NCBI RefSeq assembly: GCF_019774615.1
Contig: NZ_CP081497.1
Location: forward strand, 1,984,001 to 2,048,000
Direction of reading: 5' to 3'
Length of the DNA stretch: 64,000 nt
DNA from: Streptomyces sp. BHT-5-2
GTDB lineage: Bacteria > Actinomycetota > Actinomycetes > Streptomycetales > Streptomycetaceae
Shown piece by piece: positions 34,355 to 42,437 of the stretch (position 1 is the stretch's first letter; every line of letters begins with the position of its first letter). Below the pieces are notes generated by a model. The model worked only from the letters and a program-made list of their open reading frames with translations. It was not told the origin of the DNA and did no database searches. The translations under genes and the position numbers were made by a program.

Positions 34355-35667
34355 CGCCCGACCCCGGCAGCCTGCACGCCCGCCACCGGGCCGTGATGCC
34401 GTCCTGGTTGAGCCTCTACTACGAGCACCCGCTGGAGCTCACCCACGGCGAGGGCCGGCACGTCTGGGACGCCGAGGGCAACCGCTACCTCGACTTCTTC
34501 GGCGGCATCCTCACCACCATGACCGCGCACGCCCTGCCCGAGGTGACGAAGGCGGTGAGCGAGCAGGCCGGCCGGATCCTGCACACCTCCACGCTCTACC
34601 TCTCCCGTCCCATGGTCGAGTTGGCGGAGCGGATCGCCGCGCTCTCCGGCATCCCCGACGCCCGGGTCTTCTTCACCACCTCCGGCACCGAGGCCAACGA
34701 CGCCGCGCTGTTGCTGGCCACCACCCACCGCCGGTCCAACCAGGTCCTGGCGATGCGCAACAGCTACCACGGCCGTTCCTTCTCCACCATCGGCATCACC
34801 GGCAACCAGAGCTGGTCGCCCACCAGCCTCTCGCCGATCCAGACCCTCTACGTCCACGGCGGGGTGCGCTCCCGCGGCCCGTACGCGCACCTGGACGACG
34901 CGGAGTACATCGCCGCCTGCGTAGCGGACCTGGAGGACATGCTCCAGCAGACCGCGGGCGGGGTCGCCGCGCTGATCGCCGAACCGGTGCAGGGCGTCGG
35001 CGGGTTCACCGCCCCGCCGGACGGGCTGTACGCGGCGTTCCGCGAGGTGTTGGCCCGCGAGGGCATCCTGTGGATCAGCGACGAGGTGCAGACCGGCTGG
35101 GGGCGCACCGGGGACCACTTCTGGGGCTGGCAGGCACACGCCGGGAACGGCCCGCCCGACGTGCTCACCTTCGCCAAGGGCATCGGCAACGGCATGTCCC
35201 TCGGCGGGGTGGTGGCCCGCGCCGAGATCATGGACTGCCTGCCGGCCAACTCCATCTCGACCTTCGGCGGCAGCCCGATCACCATGGCCGCGGGCCTGGC
35301 CAACCTCGGCTACCTCCTCGAACACGACCTCCAGGGCAACGCCCGGCGGGTCGGCGGCCTGCTCATCGAGCGGCTGCGGGCCGTGGCGGCGGGCCTGGAC
35401 GTGGTGCGGGAGGTCCGCGGCCGGGGCCTGATGATCGGGGTCGAGCTGGTCCGGCCGGGCACCGACGAGCGCTCGCCGCAGGCCGCCGCGCTGGTGCTGG
35501 AGGCGGCCCGGGAGCGCGGCCTGCTGATCGGCAAGGGTGGCGCGGGCGGCGCCGCGCTCCGCATCGCCCCGCCGATGACGCTCACCGTCGCCGAGGCCGA
35601 GCAGGGCGCGGAACTGCTCGCCGACGCCCTGCGGTGGACGCAGCATCAGCTCGCGGACGCGCCGTAG
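34351..35667 (+). CDS. Class III aminotransferase (beta-alanine/omega-amino acid type)
   Basis: The 438-residue PLP enzyme has FFTTSGTEANDAALLLA and NSYHGRSF. The Asp and Gln that contact the ring are in WISDEVQTGWGRTG, and the Schiff-base lysine is in LTFAKGIGNGMSLGG. Translation is coupled to the upstream amidase gene by a GTGA overlap. In this setting it probably moves the amino group of beta-alanine or beta-aminoisobutyrate to a keto acid, the last nitrogen-releasing step of pyrimidine catabolism. Substrate is inferred from context. Confidence 0.88.
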   Translation: MTPDPGSLHARHRAVMPSWLSLYYEHPLELTHGEGRHVWDAEGNRYLDFFGGILTTMTAHALPEVTKAVSEQAGRILHTSTLYLSRPMVELAERIAALSGIPDARVFFTTSGTEANDAALLLATTHRRSNQVLAMRNSYHGRSFSTIGITGNQSWSPTSLSPIQTLYVHGGVRSRGPYAHLDDAEYIAACVADLEDMLQQTAGGVAALIAEPVQGVGGFTAPPDGLYAAFREVLAREGILWISDEVQTGWGRTGDHFWGWQAHAGNGPPDVLTFAKGIGNGMSLGGVVARAEIMDCLPANSISTFGGSPITMAAGLANLGYLLEHDLQGNARRVGGLLIERLRAVAAGLDVVREVRGRGLMIGVELVRPGTDERSPQAAALVLEAARERGLLIGKGGAGGAALRIAPPMTLTVAEAEQGAELLADALRWTQHQLADAP

Positions 35668-35700
35668 GGCGTCCCCGCGCCGGGCTCCCGTCCGCCGGGC

Positions 35701-35740
35701 CGCACCGGATTCCCGTCCGGTGCGACCCGGCCTTTCGGGC
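35701..35740. terminator. Hairpin terminator region between convergent genes
   Basis: CGCACCGGA (35701-35709) and TCCGGTGCG (35716-35724) pair perfectly over a 6-nt loop, followed at once by CCCGG-CCTTT-CGGG. This double hairpin sits between the transaminase stop and the stop of the opposing lyase gene and would serve both. Confidence 0.6.
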
Positions 35741-35778
35741 CCCGCCTCGAACCGCGGGACGGTGGATCGGCCGGTCGA

Positions 35779-36615
35779 TCAGTCGGCCGGCGCGACGTCC
35801 CGGTAACTCCGGCCCACCGCAGGGCTGTTCAGCCAGGCGGTGGCCGGTCCCTCGATGCCGTCGGAGCGGTAGACGCCCCACTTGTCGGTGACCCAGTCGC
35901 CGCGCAGGGTCGCCGCGCGGTACTGCTCGGTGCCGCCGGGCAGCTGCTGGGGCGTGCCGTCGTGCCACAGCCGCACCCAGCCGCGGGCCGGGTCCTTCGA
36001 GACCTTGATGCCGATGACGAAGTCGTGCCAGGTGTGGAGGGTGAGCGGGGTGTGCCAGAGCTGTGTGGTCCGCAGTTCCGGGTCGCAGTACTCCAGGTCG
36101 ACGGTGCCGTCACCGCGGGCGCGCAGCGACAGCGGCGGGGTGGCGGCGCCCGAGCCGTAGTCCTTGAGCTGCCACAGGACCACCCAGTCGCCCTTCTTCG
36201 TCGGCAGCGGGCCCCACATCGAGCGCCAGCCGACGTAGTAGACGTCGCCGTCCCGGGAGAAGCGCAGCGGGCCGGCGCCGGTGCGGTGGCCGCGGGTCTC
36301 CACCCGCACCCGGGTGGGGCCGTCGATCTTCTTGCCGGAGGTGTGCAGCTCGAAGGAGTTCCCGTGCCGGCCGGCCGGGTCGTCGACCGCTCGCACCGTG
36401 CCCGGCTTGGTCTCCGTGCCCTCGAAGTCGGCCGAGCCGCGGGCCGGGTCGGCGCGCCACAGCGTCGCCGCGTGCCGGCCGGTGGCCGGGGGCGCGTCAC
36501 CGGTGCGGGCCGCGGCCGGGGCCTGGTGTGCGACCGTCGAGCAGGCGCAGGTCAGCGCGAGGCCGGCCGCGAGGACAACGCCCTTGCGCAGGTGGGGGGT
36601 TAGGGGTCGCTTCAT
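35779..36615 (-). CDS. Secreted polysaccharide lyase-like protein (heparin-lyase I fold)
   Basis: The 278-residue precursor has a signal peptide (KGVVLAAGLALTCACSTVA). A jelly-roll domain follows, with RHGNSFELHTSGKK, YYVGWRSMWGPL, WVVLWQLKDYG and TLHTWHDFVIGIKVS, the pattern of the Pfam 'polysaccharide lyase' family that includes heparin lyase I. It probably degrades an acidic polysaccharide outside the cell. Two Cys near the signal end could allow a lipoprotein anchor, but the lipobox is poor. It sits opposite the pyrimidine genes and has no clear link to them. Confidence 0.78.
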   Translation of the reverse strand: MKRPLTPHLRKGVVLAAGLALTCACSTVAHQAPAAARTGDAPPATGRHAATLWRADPARGSADFEGTETKPGTVRAVDDPAGRHGNSFELHTSGKKIDGPTRVRVETRGHRTGAGPLRFSRDGDVYYVGWRSMWGPLPTKKGDWVVLWQLKDYGSGAATPPLSLRARGDGTVDLEYCDPELRTTQLWHTPLTLHTWHDFVIGIKVSKDPARGWVRLWHDGTPQQLPGGTEQYRAATLRGDWVTDKWGVYRSDGIEGPATAWLNSPAVGRSYRDVAPAD

Positions 36616-36728
36616 GGCGGACTCCCGACGTGGGGGATGGGACGGGAGTGAAAGTTAGGTTTGTTTCCAGATGCCGTCAAGGGGGTGCGCGGACGCCCCA
36701 CCGCCACCGCACCGAGGGCTCCTGGGGG

Positions 36729-37613
36729 CTATCTCCGGGCGGCGGCCGCGCGCACCGCGTCGGCCACCTCGGTGAAGAAGCGGGTGTGCGCGCGCCGGCT
36801 GACCGGCGCCTCGGGATTCCAGGGCAGCAGCCGCACGCGGGCTTCGAGCGCCCGCCAGTTCTCGTCCGTCCGCAGCGCCTCGACCCGGGTGGCGTTGGCC
36901 CGTACGTCGATCAGGACCACGTCCGGGGCGAGCGCGGCGGCCTCCGCCCAGCCGACCGTCGACCAGTTGCTGCCGGCGCCGGCCATCGGCTCGGGCAGCT
37001 CGACGCCGTGCTCGGCCAGCGCCCGCAGATCCGGCCAGGTGCCCGGCCGGGCCAGGTGCACCTTGTCCGGCCCGGCGGGGGACAGTGCCACCACCCGCGG
37101 GCGCACCGGGCCGCCGGTCGCCTGCCGCAGCGCGTCCTCGGCGGCGTCCAACTCCCTCGCCATGACGAGCGGTTCGCCGTGCCCCAGGGAGCCGGCCAGC
37201 GCCGCGAAGCGCTCCCGGACCTCGGCCAGGCTGCGGCCCGGTCCCACCGCGACGGTGGCCACCGGGACCTTTTCCTCCACCTCCTGTGCGGTCTTCGCCT
37301 CCAGTCCGTAGACCTGCTCGCCGTCGTAGGTCACCGCCACCACGAGGTCCGGGCGGACCTCCAGCAGCGTGTCCGGGCGCAGCGCGGCGCCCGAGCCGAG
37401 GTAGCGGGTCTCGGCCAGCGGCAGGTCGCCGGCCTTGGCCGGGTCGGCCGCCACCCCGTCGTGCTGGGAGCCGAACAGGCCCACCGGACGGATGCCGTGG
37501 TCCCACAGCGTGGCTCCCGCCTGTATGTACGCCGCGATCCGTTCCGGCCGTGCTCCGGCCACCACCAGGCGCCCGCGGTCGTCGGAGAACTCCCACGGTG
37601 TGCTCTGCTCCAT
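36729..37613 (-). CDS. Periplasmic-binding-fold protein without a signal peptide
   Basis: The 294-residue protein has the type III (FhuD/BtuF-like) binding-protein pattern: RLVVAGARPERIAAYIQAGA, VRPDLVVAVTYDGEQVYGL, LAEVRERFAALAGSLG and PDVVLIDVRANATR. Unlike normal siderophore- or haem-binding proteins it starts MEQSTPWEFSDDRG, with no signal peptide or lipobox, so it should be cytoplasmic unless the start is wrong. No permease or ATPase genes are adjacent. Ligand unknown. A weak AAAGG precedes the ATG. Confidence 0.72.
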   Translation of the reverse strand: MEQSTPWEFSDDRGRLVVAGARPERIAAYIQAGATLWDHGIRPVGLFGSQHDGVAADPAKAGDLPLAETRYLGSGAALRPDTLLEVRPDLVVAVTYDGEQVYGLEAKTAQEVEEKVPVATVAVGPGRSLAEVRERFAALAGSLGHGEPLVMARELDAAEDALRQATGGPVRPRVVALSPAGPDKVHLARPGTWPDLRALAEHGVELPEPMAGAGSNWSTVGWAEAAALAPDVVLIDVRANATRVEALRTDENWRALEARVRLLPWNPEAPVSRRAHTRFFTEVADAVRAAAARR

Positions 37614-37946
37614 GACGCATCGCCTTTCTGACATCATCTGTGCGCTTTTCGACGCCCTTAGTGCCGATTGTGAAGGTGTGGTTCCTCAATGACTTTCGAA
37701 GTTGTGGGTTCCGGAGTCTGTTACCTGCCCATCCGGCCGCCCCCGCACCCCTCCCGGGCCCGGCCCCCGACCCCTCGCGCGCCCCCGTTCAACCACCCGG
37801 CTGACCGCCGTCCCGACATCCGCCCGACGGCTGATCCTTCGTCACGGTATTGCCACCTTGGGTGACATGCTTCTACGGTGTCTGCTTCCCGTCCGGAATC
37901 TACGGGTGTAGACCAGCTTTGACGTGCCGTCAGGTAGGGAGCCGAG
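37614..37946. other. Divergent intergenic region upstream of hydA
   Basis: No gene is seen in these 333 bp. Notable are the inverted repeat TGACG-TGC-CGTCA at 37920-37932, 14 bp upstream of the dihydropyrimidinase start, and two TCTACGG-type repeats near 37873 and 37899. Promoters for both flanking genes must lie here. Confidence 0.5.
37920..37933. promoter_or_regulatory. TGACGTGCCGTCAG palindrome upstream of hydA
   Basis: TGACG and CGTCA flank a TGC centre. The same 14 bases recur at 46790-46803. The palindrome overlaps the region just before the ribosome site of hydA, where a bound repressor would block expression. Confidence 0.5.
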
Positions 37947-39338
37947 ATGAGCCGTACGGTCGTCCGGGGCGGACTGGTGATCACCGCCGCCGAGGAAATG
38001 CACGCCGACGTCCTGATCGAGGGCGGCCGCATCGTGGCCGTCGCCTCCTCCGGCACACAGGAGTGGACCGCCGACCGCGTCATCGACGCCTCGGGCAAGT
38101 ACGTCATCCCGGGCGGCGTCGACGTCCACACCCACATCGAGATGCCGTTCGGCGGGACGATCTCCTCCGACACCTTCGAGTCCGCGACCCGCGCGGCGGC
38201 CTGGGGCGGCACCACCAGCATCATCGACTTCGCGATCCAGTCCGTCGGTCAGTCGCTGCGCGAGGGGCTGGACCTGTGGCACGCCAAGGCCGACGCCCAG
38301 TGCGCCATCGACTACGGCTTCCACATGATCCTCTCCGACGTCAACGCCTCGACGCTGCGTGAGATGGACGGGCTGGTGAGCGAGGGCGTGACCTCGTTCA
38401 AGCTCTTCACCGCGTACCCGGGCGTCTTCTACAGCGACGACGGGCAGATCCTGCGGGCGATGCAACGGGCCGCGGACAACGGCGGGTTGATCATGATGCA
38501 CGCCGAGAACGGCATCGCCATCGACGTACTGGTGCGGCAGGCCCTGGAACGCGGCGAGACCGGCCCCCGCCACCACGGCGAGGTGCGCAGGGCCCTGCTG
38601 GAGGCCGAGGCGACGCACCGCACGATCCAGCTCGCCCGGGTGGCCGGCGCCCCGCTCTACGTCGTCCACGTGGCGGCACAGGAGGCCGTCGCGGAGCTGA
38701 CGGCCGCCCGCGACCTGGGGCTGCCCGTCTTCGGGGAGACCTGCCCGCAGTACCTCTACCTCTCCACGGACAACCTCGCCGAGCCCGACTTCGAGGGCGC
38801 CAAGTACGTGTGCAGCACCCCACTGCGGCCCCGCGACCATCAGGCGGCGCTCTGGCGCGCGCTGCGCACCGACGACCTCCAGGTGGTCTCCACCGACCAC
38901 TGCCCGTTCTGCTTCGCCGGCCAGAAGGAGCTGGGCCGCGACGACTTCTCCAAGATCCCCAACGGACTGCCCGGCGTGGAGAACCGCATGGACCTGCTCC
39001 ACCAGGCGGTCGTCGACGGGCACCTCACCCGCCGCCGCTGGATCGAGATCGCCTGCGCCACCCCGGCCCGGATGTTCGGCCTGTACGGCAAGAAGGGCAC
39101 CATCGCCCCCGGCGCCGACGCGGACGTGGTCGTCTACGACCCCACCGCCGAGCAGGTCATCTCGGCGGCCACACACCACATGAACGTCGACTACTCCGCC
39201 TACGAGGGCAAGCGCGTCACCGGCCGGGTGGAGACCGTCCTGTCGCGCGGCGAACTCGTCATCGACCGGCGGAAGTTCACCGGGCGCGCCGGCCATGGCC
39301 AGTACATGCCGCGCGCCACCTGTCAGTACCTGCACTAG
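37947..39338 (+). CDS. hydA: Dihydropyrimidinase (hydantoinase)
   Basis: The 463-residue amidohydrolase has all dinuclear-zinc residues: VDVHTHIEM, the carboxylated Lys in SFKLFTAYPG, His in MMHAENG, His in YVVHVAAQEA and Asp in VSTDHCPF. Length fits dihydropyrimidinases of about 460-470 residues. It opens dihydrouracil or dihydrothymine rings to the N-carbamoyl acids that the upstream nitrilase-type enzyme can cleave. The next gene starts 12 bp on, so the two form an operon. Confidence 0.93.
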   Translation: MSRTVVRGGLVITAAEEMHADVLIEGGRIVAVASSGTQEWTADRVIDASGKYVIPGGVDVHTHIEMPFGGTISSDTFESATRAAAWGGTTSIIDFAIQSVGQSLREGLDLWHAKADAQCAIDYGFHMILSDVNASTLREMDGLVSEGVTSFKLFTAYPGVFYSDDGQILRAMQRAADNGGLIMMHAENGIAIDVLVRQALERGETGPRHHGEVRRALLEAEATHRTIQLARVAGAPLYVVHVAAQEAVAELTAARDLGLPVFGETCPQYLYLSTDNLAEPDFEGAKYVCSTPLRPRDHQAALWRALRTDDLQVVSTDHCPFCFAGQKELGRDDFSKIPNGLPGVENRMDLLHQAVVDGHLTRRRWIEIACATPARMFGLYGKKGTIAPGADADVVVYDPTAEQVISAATHHMNVDYSAYEGKRVTGRVETVLSRGELVIDRRKFTGRAGHGQYMPRATCQYLH

Positions 39339-39349
39339 GAGGCCCCAGC

Positions 39350-40366
39350 GTGGATTTCGGAATCGTCCTGCAGACGGACCCGCCCGCATCGACGGTCGTC
39401 GAGCTGATGCGGCGCGCGGAGAGCAAGGGCTTTCGCTACGGCTGGACCTTCGACTCGTCGGTGCTCTGGCAGGAGCCCTTCGTCATCTACAGCCAGATCC
39501 TGGAACACACCACCGACCTCGTCGTGGGACCGATGGTCACCAACCCGGGCACCCGCACCTGGGAGGTGACCGCCTCGACCTTCGCGACGCTCAACGACAT
39601 GTTCGGCAACCGCACGGTGTGCGGCATCGGCCGCGGCGACTCGGCGATGCGGGTCGCCGGCCGGAAGCCGAACACGCTGGCCACGCTCGGGGAGGCGAGC
39701 CGCGTCATCCGCGAGCTGGCCGAGGGCCGGGAGGCCGAGGTGGAGGGCCGCACCCTGCGGATCCCCTGGGTGCGGGACGGCCACCTGCCGGTGTGGATGG
39801 CGGCCTACGGCCCGAAGGCGCTGGCTCTGGCCGGCCGGGAGGCGGACGGCTTCATCCTCCAGCTCGCCGACCCGTATCTGACGGAGTGGATGGTCAAGGC
39901 GGTCCGGGACGCCGCGACCGCCGCCGGCCGCGACCCGTCGTCGGTGAAGGTCTGCGTGGCCGCACCCGCCTACCTCACCGACGACACCTCACCCGCCGCG
40001 CTGGCCCACGCCCGTGAGCAGTGCCGCTGGTTCGGCGGCATGGTCGGCAACCACGTCGCGGACCTCGTCGCCCGGTACGGCGAGCACTCCGCCGCCGTCC
40101 CCGAGGCCCTCACCGACTACATCAAGGGACGCGACGGCTACGACTACGCTCACCACGGCCGCGCCGGGAACCCCGACACCGCCTTCGTCCCCGACGAGAT
40201 CGTCGACCGGTTCTGCGTCATCGGCACCGCGGAGCAGCACATCGACAAGCTGCGCCGGCTCAAGGCCCTGGGCGTCGACCAGTTCGCGCTCTACGCCATG
40301 CACGACGCCCGCGAGCAGGTCATCGACGGCTACGGGGCAAGCGTCGTCCCCGCCCTGCGGGACTGA
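39350..40366 (+). CDS. LLM-class F420-dependent oxidoreductase (TIGR03842-like)
   Basis: The 338-residue TIM-barrel protein begins VDFGIVLQTDPPASTVVELMR and has GPMVTNPGTRTWEVTAS, TVCGIGRGDSAMRVAGRKP and GREADGFILQLADP, typical of luciferase-like monooxygenase-fold enzymes that use coenzyme F420. The start (GTG) follows AGGAGG just 12 bp after hydA. As hydA's operon partner it may reduce a pyrimidine or act on a breakdown product; this is inference. Confidence 0.87.
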   Translation: MDFGIVLQTDPPASTVVELMRRAESKGFRYGWTFDSSVLWQEPFVIYSQILEHTTDLVVGPMVTNPGTRTWEVTASTFATLNDMFGNRTVCGIGRGDSAMRVAGRKPNTLATLGEASRVIRELAEGREAEVEGRTLRIPWVRDGHLPVWMAAYGPKALALAGREADGFILQLADPYLTEWMVKAVRDAATAAGRDPSSVKVCVAAPAYLTDDTSPAALAHAREQCRWFGGMVGNHVADLVARYGEHSAAVPEALTDYIKGRDGYDYAHHGRAGNPDTAFVPDEIVDRFCVIGTAEQHIDKLRRLKALGVDQFALYAMHDAREQVIDGYGASVVPALRD

Positions 40367-40378
40367 AGCGGGCCCGGT

Positions 40379-40404
40379 GGGCGGCGGCCCGGTTGCCGCC
40401 GCCC
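40379..40404. terminator. Strong GC hairpin after the hydA operon
   Basis: GGGCGGCGGC (40379-40388) pairs perfectly with GCCGCCGCCC (40395-40404) over a 6-nt loop, 12 bp after the oxidoreductase stop. There is no T-run, as is common for actinobacterial terminators. Confidence 0.6.
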
Positions 40405-40488
40405 GCCGCACACGGCAGGACCGGGGTGCCGACCACGGCGACATGGCGCGGAGCCGTACGAGGTGCACCATGGAGACAGAGGTGCACG

Positions 40489-41127
40489 ATGAAGACCACC
40501 GAGATCGTCTCCCAGCTGCTGTCCGAACACGGCCGGACCTTCGCCGAGGAAGCCGGCATCACGCTCCGCGACAAGCCCGCACCGCTGTACCAGCTGCTGG
40601 TCCTCACGGTGCTGTGCTCGATCCGGATCAAGGCCGAGATCGCCACCGCCGCCGCCCGGGAGCTGTTCGCGGCGGGCTGGCGCACACCACGGGCGATGGC
40701 CGACTCCGCCTGGCAGGACCGGGTGGACGCGCTCGGCCGAGCCCGCTACGTCCGCTACGACGAGAGCACCGCGACCACCCTGGCCAACGGGGCGGAGCTG
40801 GTGCTCGACCGCTGGCACGGCGACCTCCGGCGGATGTGGCAGGAGGCCGACGGCGACCCCGCCAAGCTCCGGGAGCTGCTCAGGGAGGTCCCCCGGATCG
40901 GGCCGGTCGGCGCGGACATCTTCTGCCGCGAGGCCCAGGCGGTCTGGCCGGGGCTGCGCCCCTTCTTCGACGAGCGGACCTGCGGGACCGCGCGCGAACT
41001 GGGGCTGCCGCACACCCCGCGCGGCCTCGGTGACCTGGTGCCCCCGAAGGACCACGCCCGGCTGGCCGCGGCCCTGACCCGCGTCGGCCGGTCCGAACAC
41101 GCCGTCCGGGAGCTCCAGTCCGCGTAA
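40489..41127 (+). CDS. HhH-GPD-like endonuclease/glycosylase homologue
   Basis: The 212-residue helical protein resembles endonuclease III in layout: LYQLLVLTVLCSIRIKAEIATAAARELF, then a helix-hairpin-helix VPRIGPVGADIFCREAQAVWP with a downstream Asp in PFFDERTCG. The Lys that follows the hairpin in EndoIII-type AP lyases (LPGVGRKTA) is not present, and there is no 4Fe-4S cysteine loop, so a lyase activity is doubtful. It could be a monofunctional glycosylase or a structural relative. No operon partner is evident. Confidence 0.65.
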   Translation: MKTTEIVSQLLSEHGRTFAEEAGITLRDKPAPLYQLLVLTVLCSIRIKAEIATAAARELFAAGWRTPRAMADSAWQDRVDALGRARYVRYDESTATTLANGAELVLDRWHGDLRRMWQEADGDPAKLRELLREVPRIGPVGADIFCREAQAVWPGLRPFFDERTCGTARELGLPHTPRGLGDLVPPKDHARLAAALTRVGRSEHAVRELQSA

Positions 41128-41282
41128 CACGCGGCCCGTGCCCGTGCCCCGGGAGCCGGGGCGGTTCCGCCGGACCCCGCGCCCCGGCGTACTGTTGCCC
41201 GCCGACGGCCCGGACGATCACCGGGCCGTGGCCGCGCCGGCACCCGGCGCCGGGCGGCCGGGCCCCAGGGGGAGGATGCGGC

Positions 41283-42206
41283 ATGAGCAAGGTCGAGGAG
41301 TTCGAGGAACTGCGGCCGCTGCTGTTCTCGATCGCCTACCGGATTCTGGGCAGTGTGGCCGAGGCCGAGGACGCGGTGCAGGAGACCTGGCTGCGCTTCG
41401 ACGCCGTCTCGACCCGGCCCGCCTCGACCCGGGCCTTCCTGTCGACCGCGGTGACCCGGATCGCGATCGATGTGCTGCGCTCCGCACGGGTGCGGCGCGA
41501 GGAGTACGTCGGCCCGTGGTTCCCCGAACCGCTGTTGAACGATCCGTACCAGGACCCGGTGCGCTCGGCGGAGCTGACCGACTCGGTGTCGGTGGCGGCG
41601 CTGTTGCTGCTGGAGCGGCTCAGCCCGCTGGAGCGGGCGGTGTTCGTGCTGCGGGACGCCTTCGGCTTCGGGTTCGACGAGGTCGCCGCGGCGGTGGGGC
41701 GTTCGGAGGCGGCGTGCCGGCAGCTGCTGGTGCGCGCCCGGCGCCACATGGCGGACCGGCGGCCGCGGTTCACGGCGGACCGGCAGGAGCGCCGGGAGCT
41801 GGCGGCACGGTTCGTCGGCGCCCTCCGCGAGGGCGACCTCGACGGCCTCCGGGAACTGCTCGCCGCCGATGTGTCGATGGCCGGCGACGGCGGCGGCCGG
41901 GCCCCGCAGCTGGCCCGCGCCGTCGTCGGCGCCGAGAACGTGGCCCGGCTGCTGGCTGCCGTCTTCCCCTGGCTGGCCCGGATCGAGGTGACCGCCGAGC
42001 CGCGGGAGATCAACGGCCAGCCCGGCGCCCTCTTCCACGACCGGGACGGCAGGGTGCTGCACGCCCTGACCCTCGATGTCCTCGACGGCCGGATCCAGGA
42101 CATCCGCTTGGTGCTCAATCCCGACAAGCTCGGCCACTTGGGGCCGGTCGCCGATGCCTGGGCCGTCGACCGGGAGCTGAAGCAGGCGCGACGGCAGGGT
42201 AGTTGA
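41283..42206 (+). CDS. sigJ: SigJ-type ECF sigma factor with C-terminal SnoaL-like domain (ECF41)
   Basis: The 307-residue protein has sigma region 2 (LLFSIAYRILGSVAEAEDAVQETWLRF), region 4 (RLSPLERAVFVLRDAFGFGFDEVAAAVGRSEAACRQLLVRARRHM) and then a roughly 110-residue SnoaL/NTF2-like domain. This extra domain defines the ECF41 group, in which it controls the sigma factor directly in place of a separate anti-sigma. It follows GGGGGAGGATG. No obvious oxidoreductase partner gene lies next to it. Confidence 0.9.
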   Translation: MSKVEEFEELRPLLFSIAYRILGSVAEAEDAVQETWLRFDAVSTRPASTRAFLSTAVTRIAIDVLRSARVRREEYVGPWFPEPLLNDPYQDPVRSAELTDSVSVAALLLLERLSPLERAVFVLRDAFGFGFDEVAAAVGRSEAACRQLLVRARRHMADRRPRFTADRQERRELAARFVGALREGDLDGLRELLAADVSMAGDGGGRAPQLARAVVGAENVARLLAAVFPWLARIEVTAEPREINGQPGALFHDRDGRVLHALTLDVLDGRIQDIRLVLNPDKLGHLGPVADAWAVDRELKQARRQGS

Positions 42207-42269
42207 TGCTCTGGCGCTCCGGCAGTGGGTCAGCCGCGATATCCCGTGGTCGCCGCCGGCAGCGGCCCC

Positions 42270-42281
42270 TATGATGTGCCC
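42270..42281 (+). promoter_or_regulatory. -10 element of the trpS leader promoter
   Basis: TATGAT at 42270-42275 is a good -10 match. Transcription would begin about seven bases on, at or next to the ATG of the leader peptide at 42282. A matching -35 is weak (GGTCGC region). Confidence 0.5.
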
Positions 42282-42323
42282 ATGCAGCTGTCGTCGTGCC
42301 TGAGCTGGTGGCGCTCCTCGTAG
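42282..42323 (+). CDS. trpS leader peptide with tandem Trp codons
   Basis: A 13-codon frame encodes MQLSSCLSWWRSS and stops with TAG. Tandem TGG codons just before the attenuator hairpin are the mark of ribosome-mediated transcription attenuation: when charged tRNA-Trp is scarce the ribosome stalls and the terminator does not form. A second TrpRS gene in Streptomyces coelicolor (trpRS1, indolmycin resistance) is known to be controlled this way. There is no visible ribosome site, and the predicted transcript starts at the ATG, so it may be leaderless. Confidence 0.8.
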   Translation: MQLSSCLSWWRSS

Positions 42324-42348
42324 GAGCGGCCGCCTCTCGCGCATGACC

Positions 42349-42376
42349 AAGGGCCGTTCGCACGGACGGCCCTTTT
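42349..42376 (+). terminator. Attenuator terminator upstream of trpS
   Basis: AAGGGCCGT (42349-42357) pairs with ACGGCCCTT (42366-42374) over an 8-nt loop and is followed by TT, making a T-run of four. It lies 25 bp after the leader stop and 60 bp before trpS, exactly where an attenuator belongs. Confidence 0.82.
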
Positions 42377-42437
42377 CGTGTCCCCTGGAACAGGGGTGGT
42401 GCCGTCCCGACGGCACCACCGACCACCAGGAGACCTC

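Noticed and set aside
36640..36670. TTAGGTT-like sequence near the lyase and binding-protein genes as an iron-regulator box
   Set aside because: Only half of the palindrome is present (AGTTAGGTTTG), and no siderophore genes follow.
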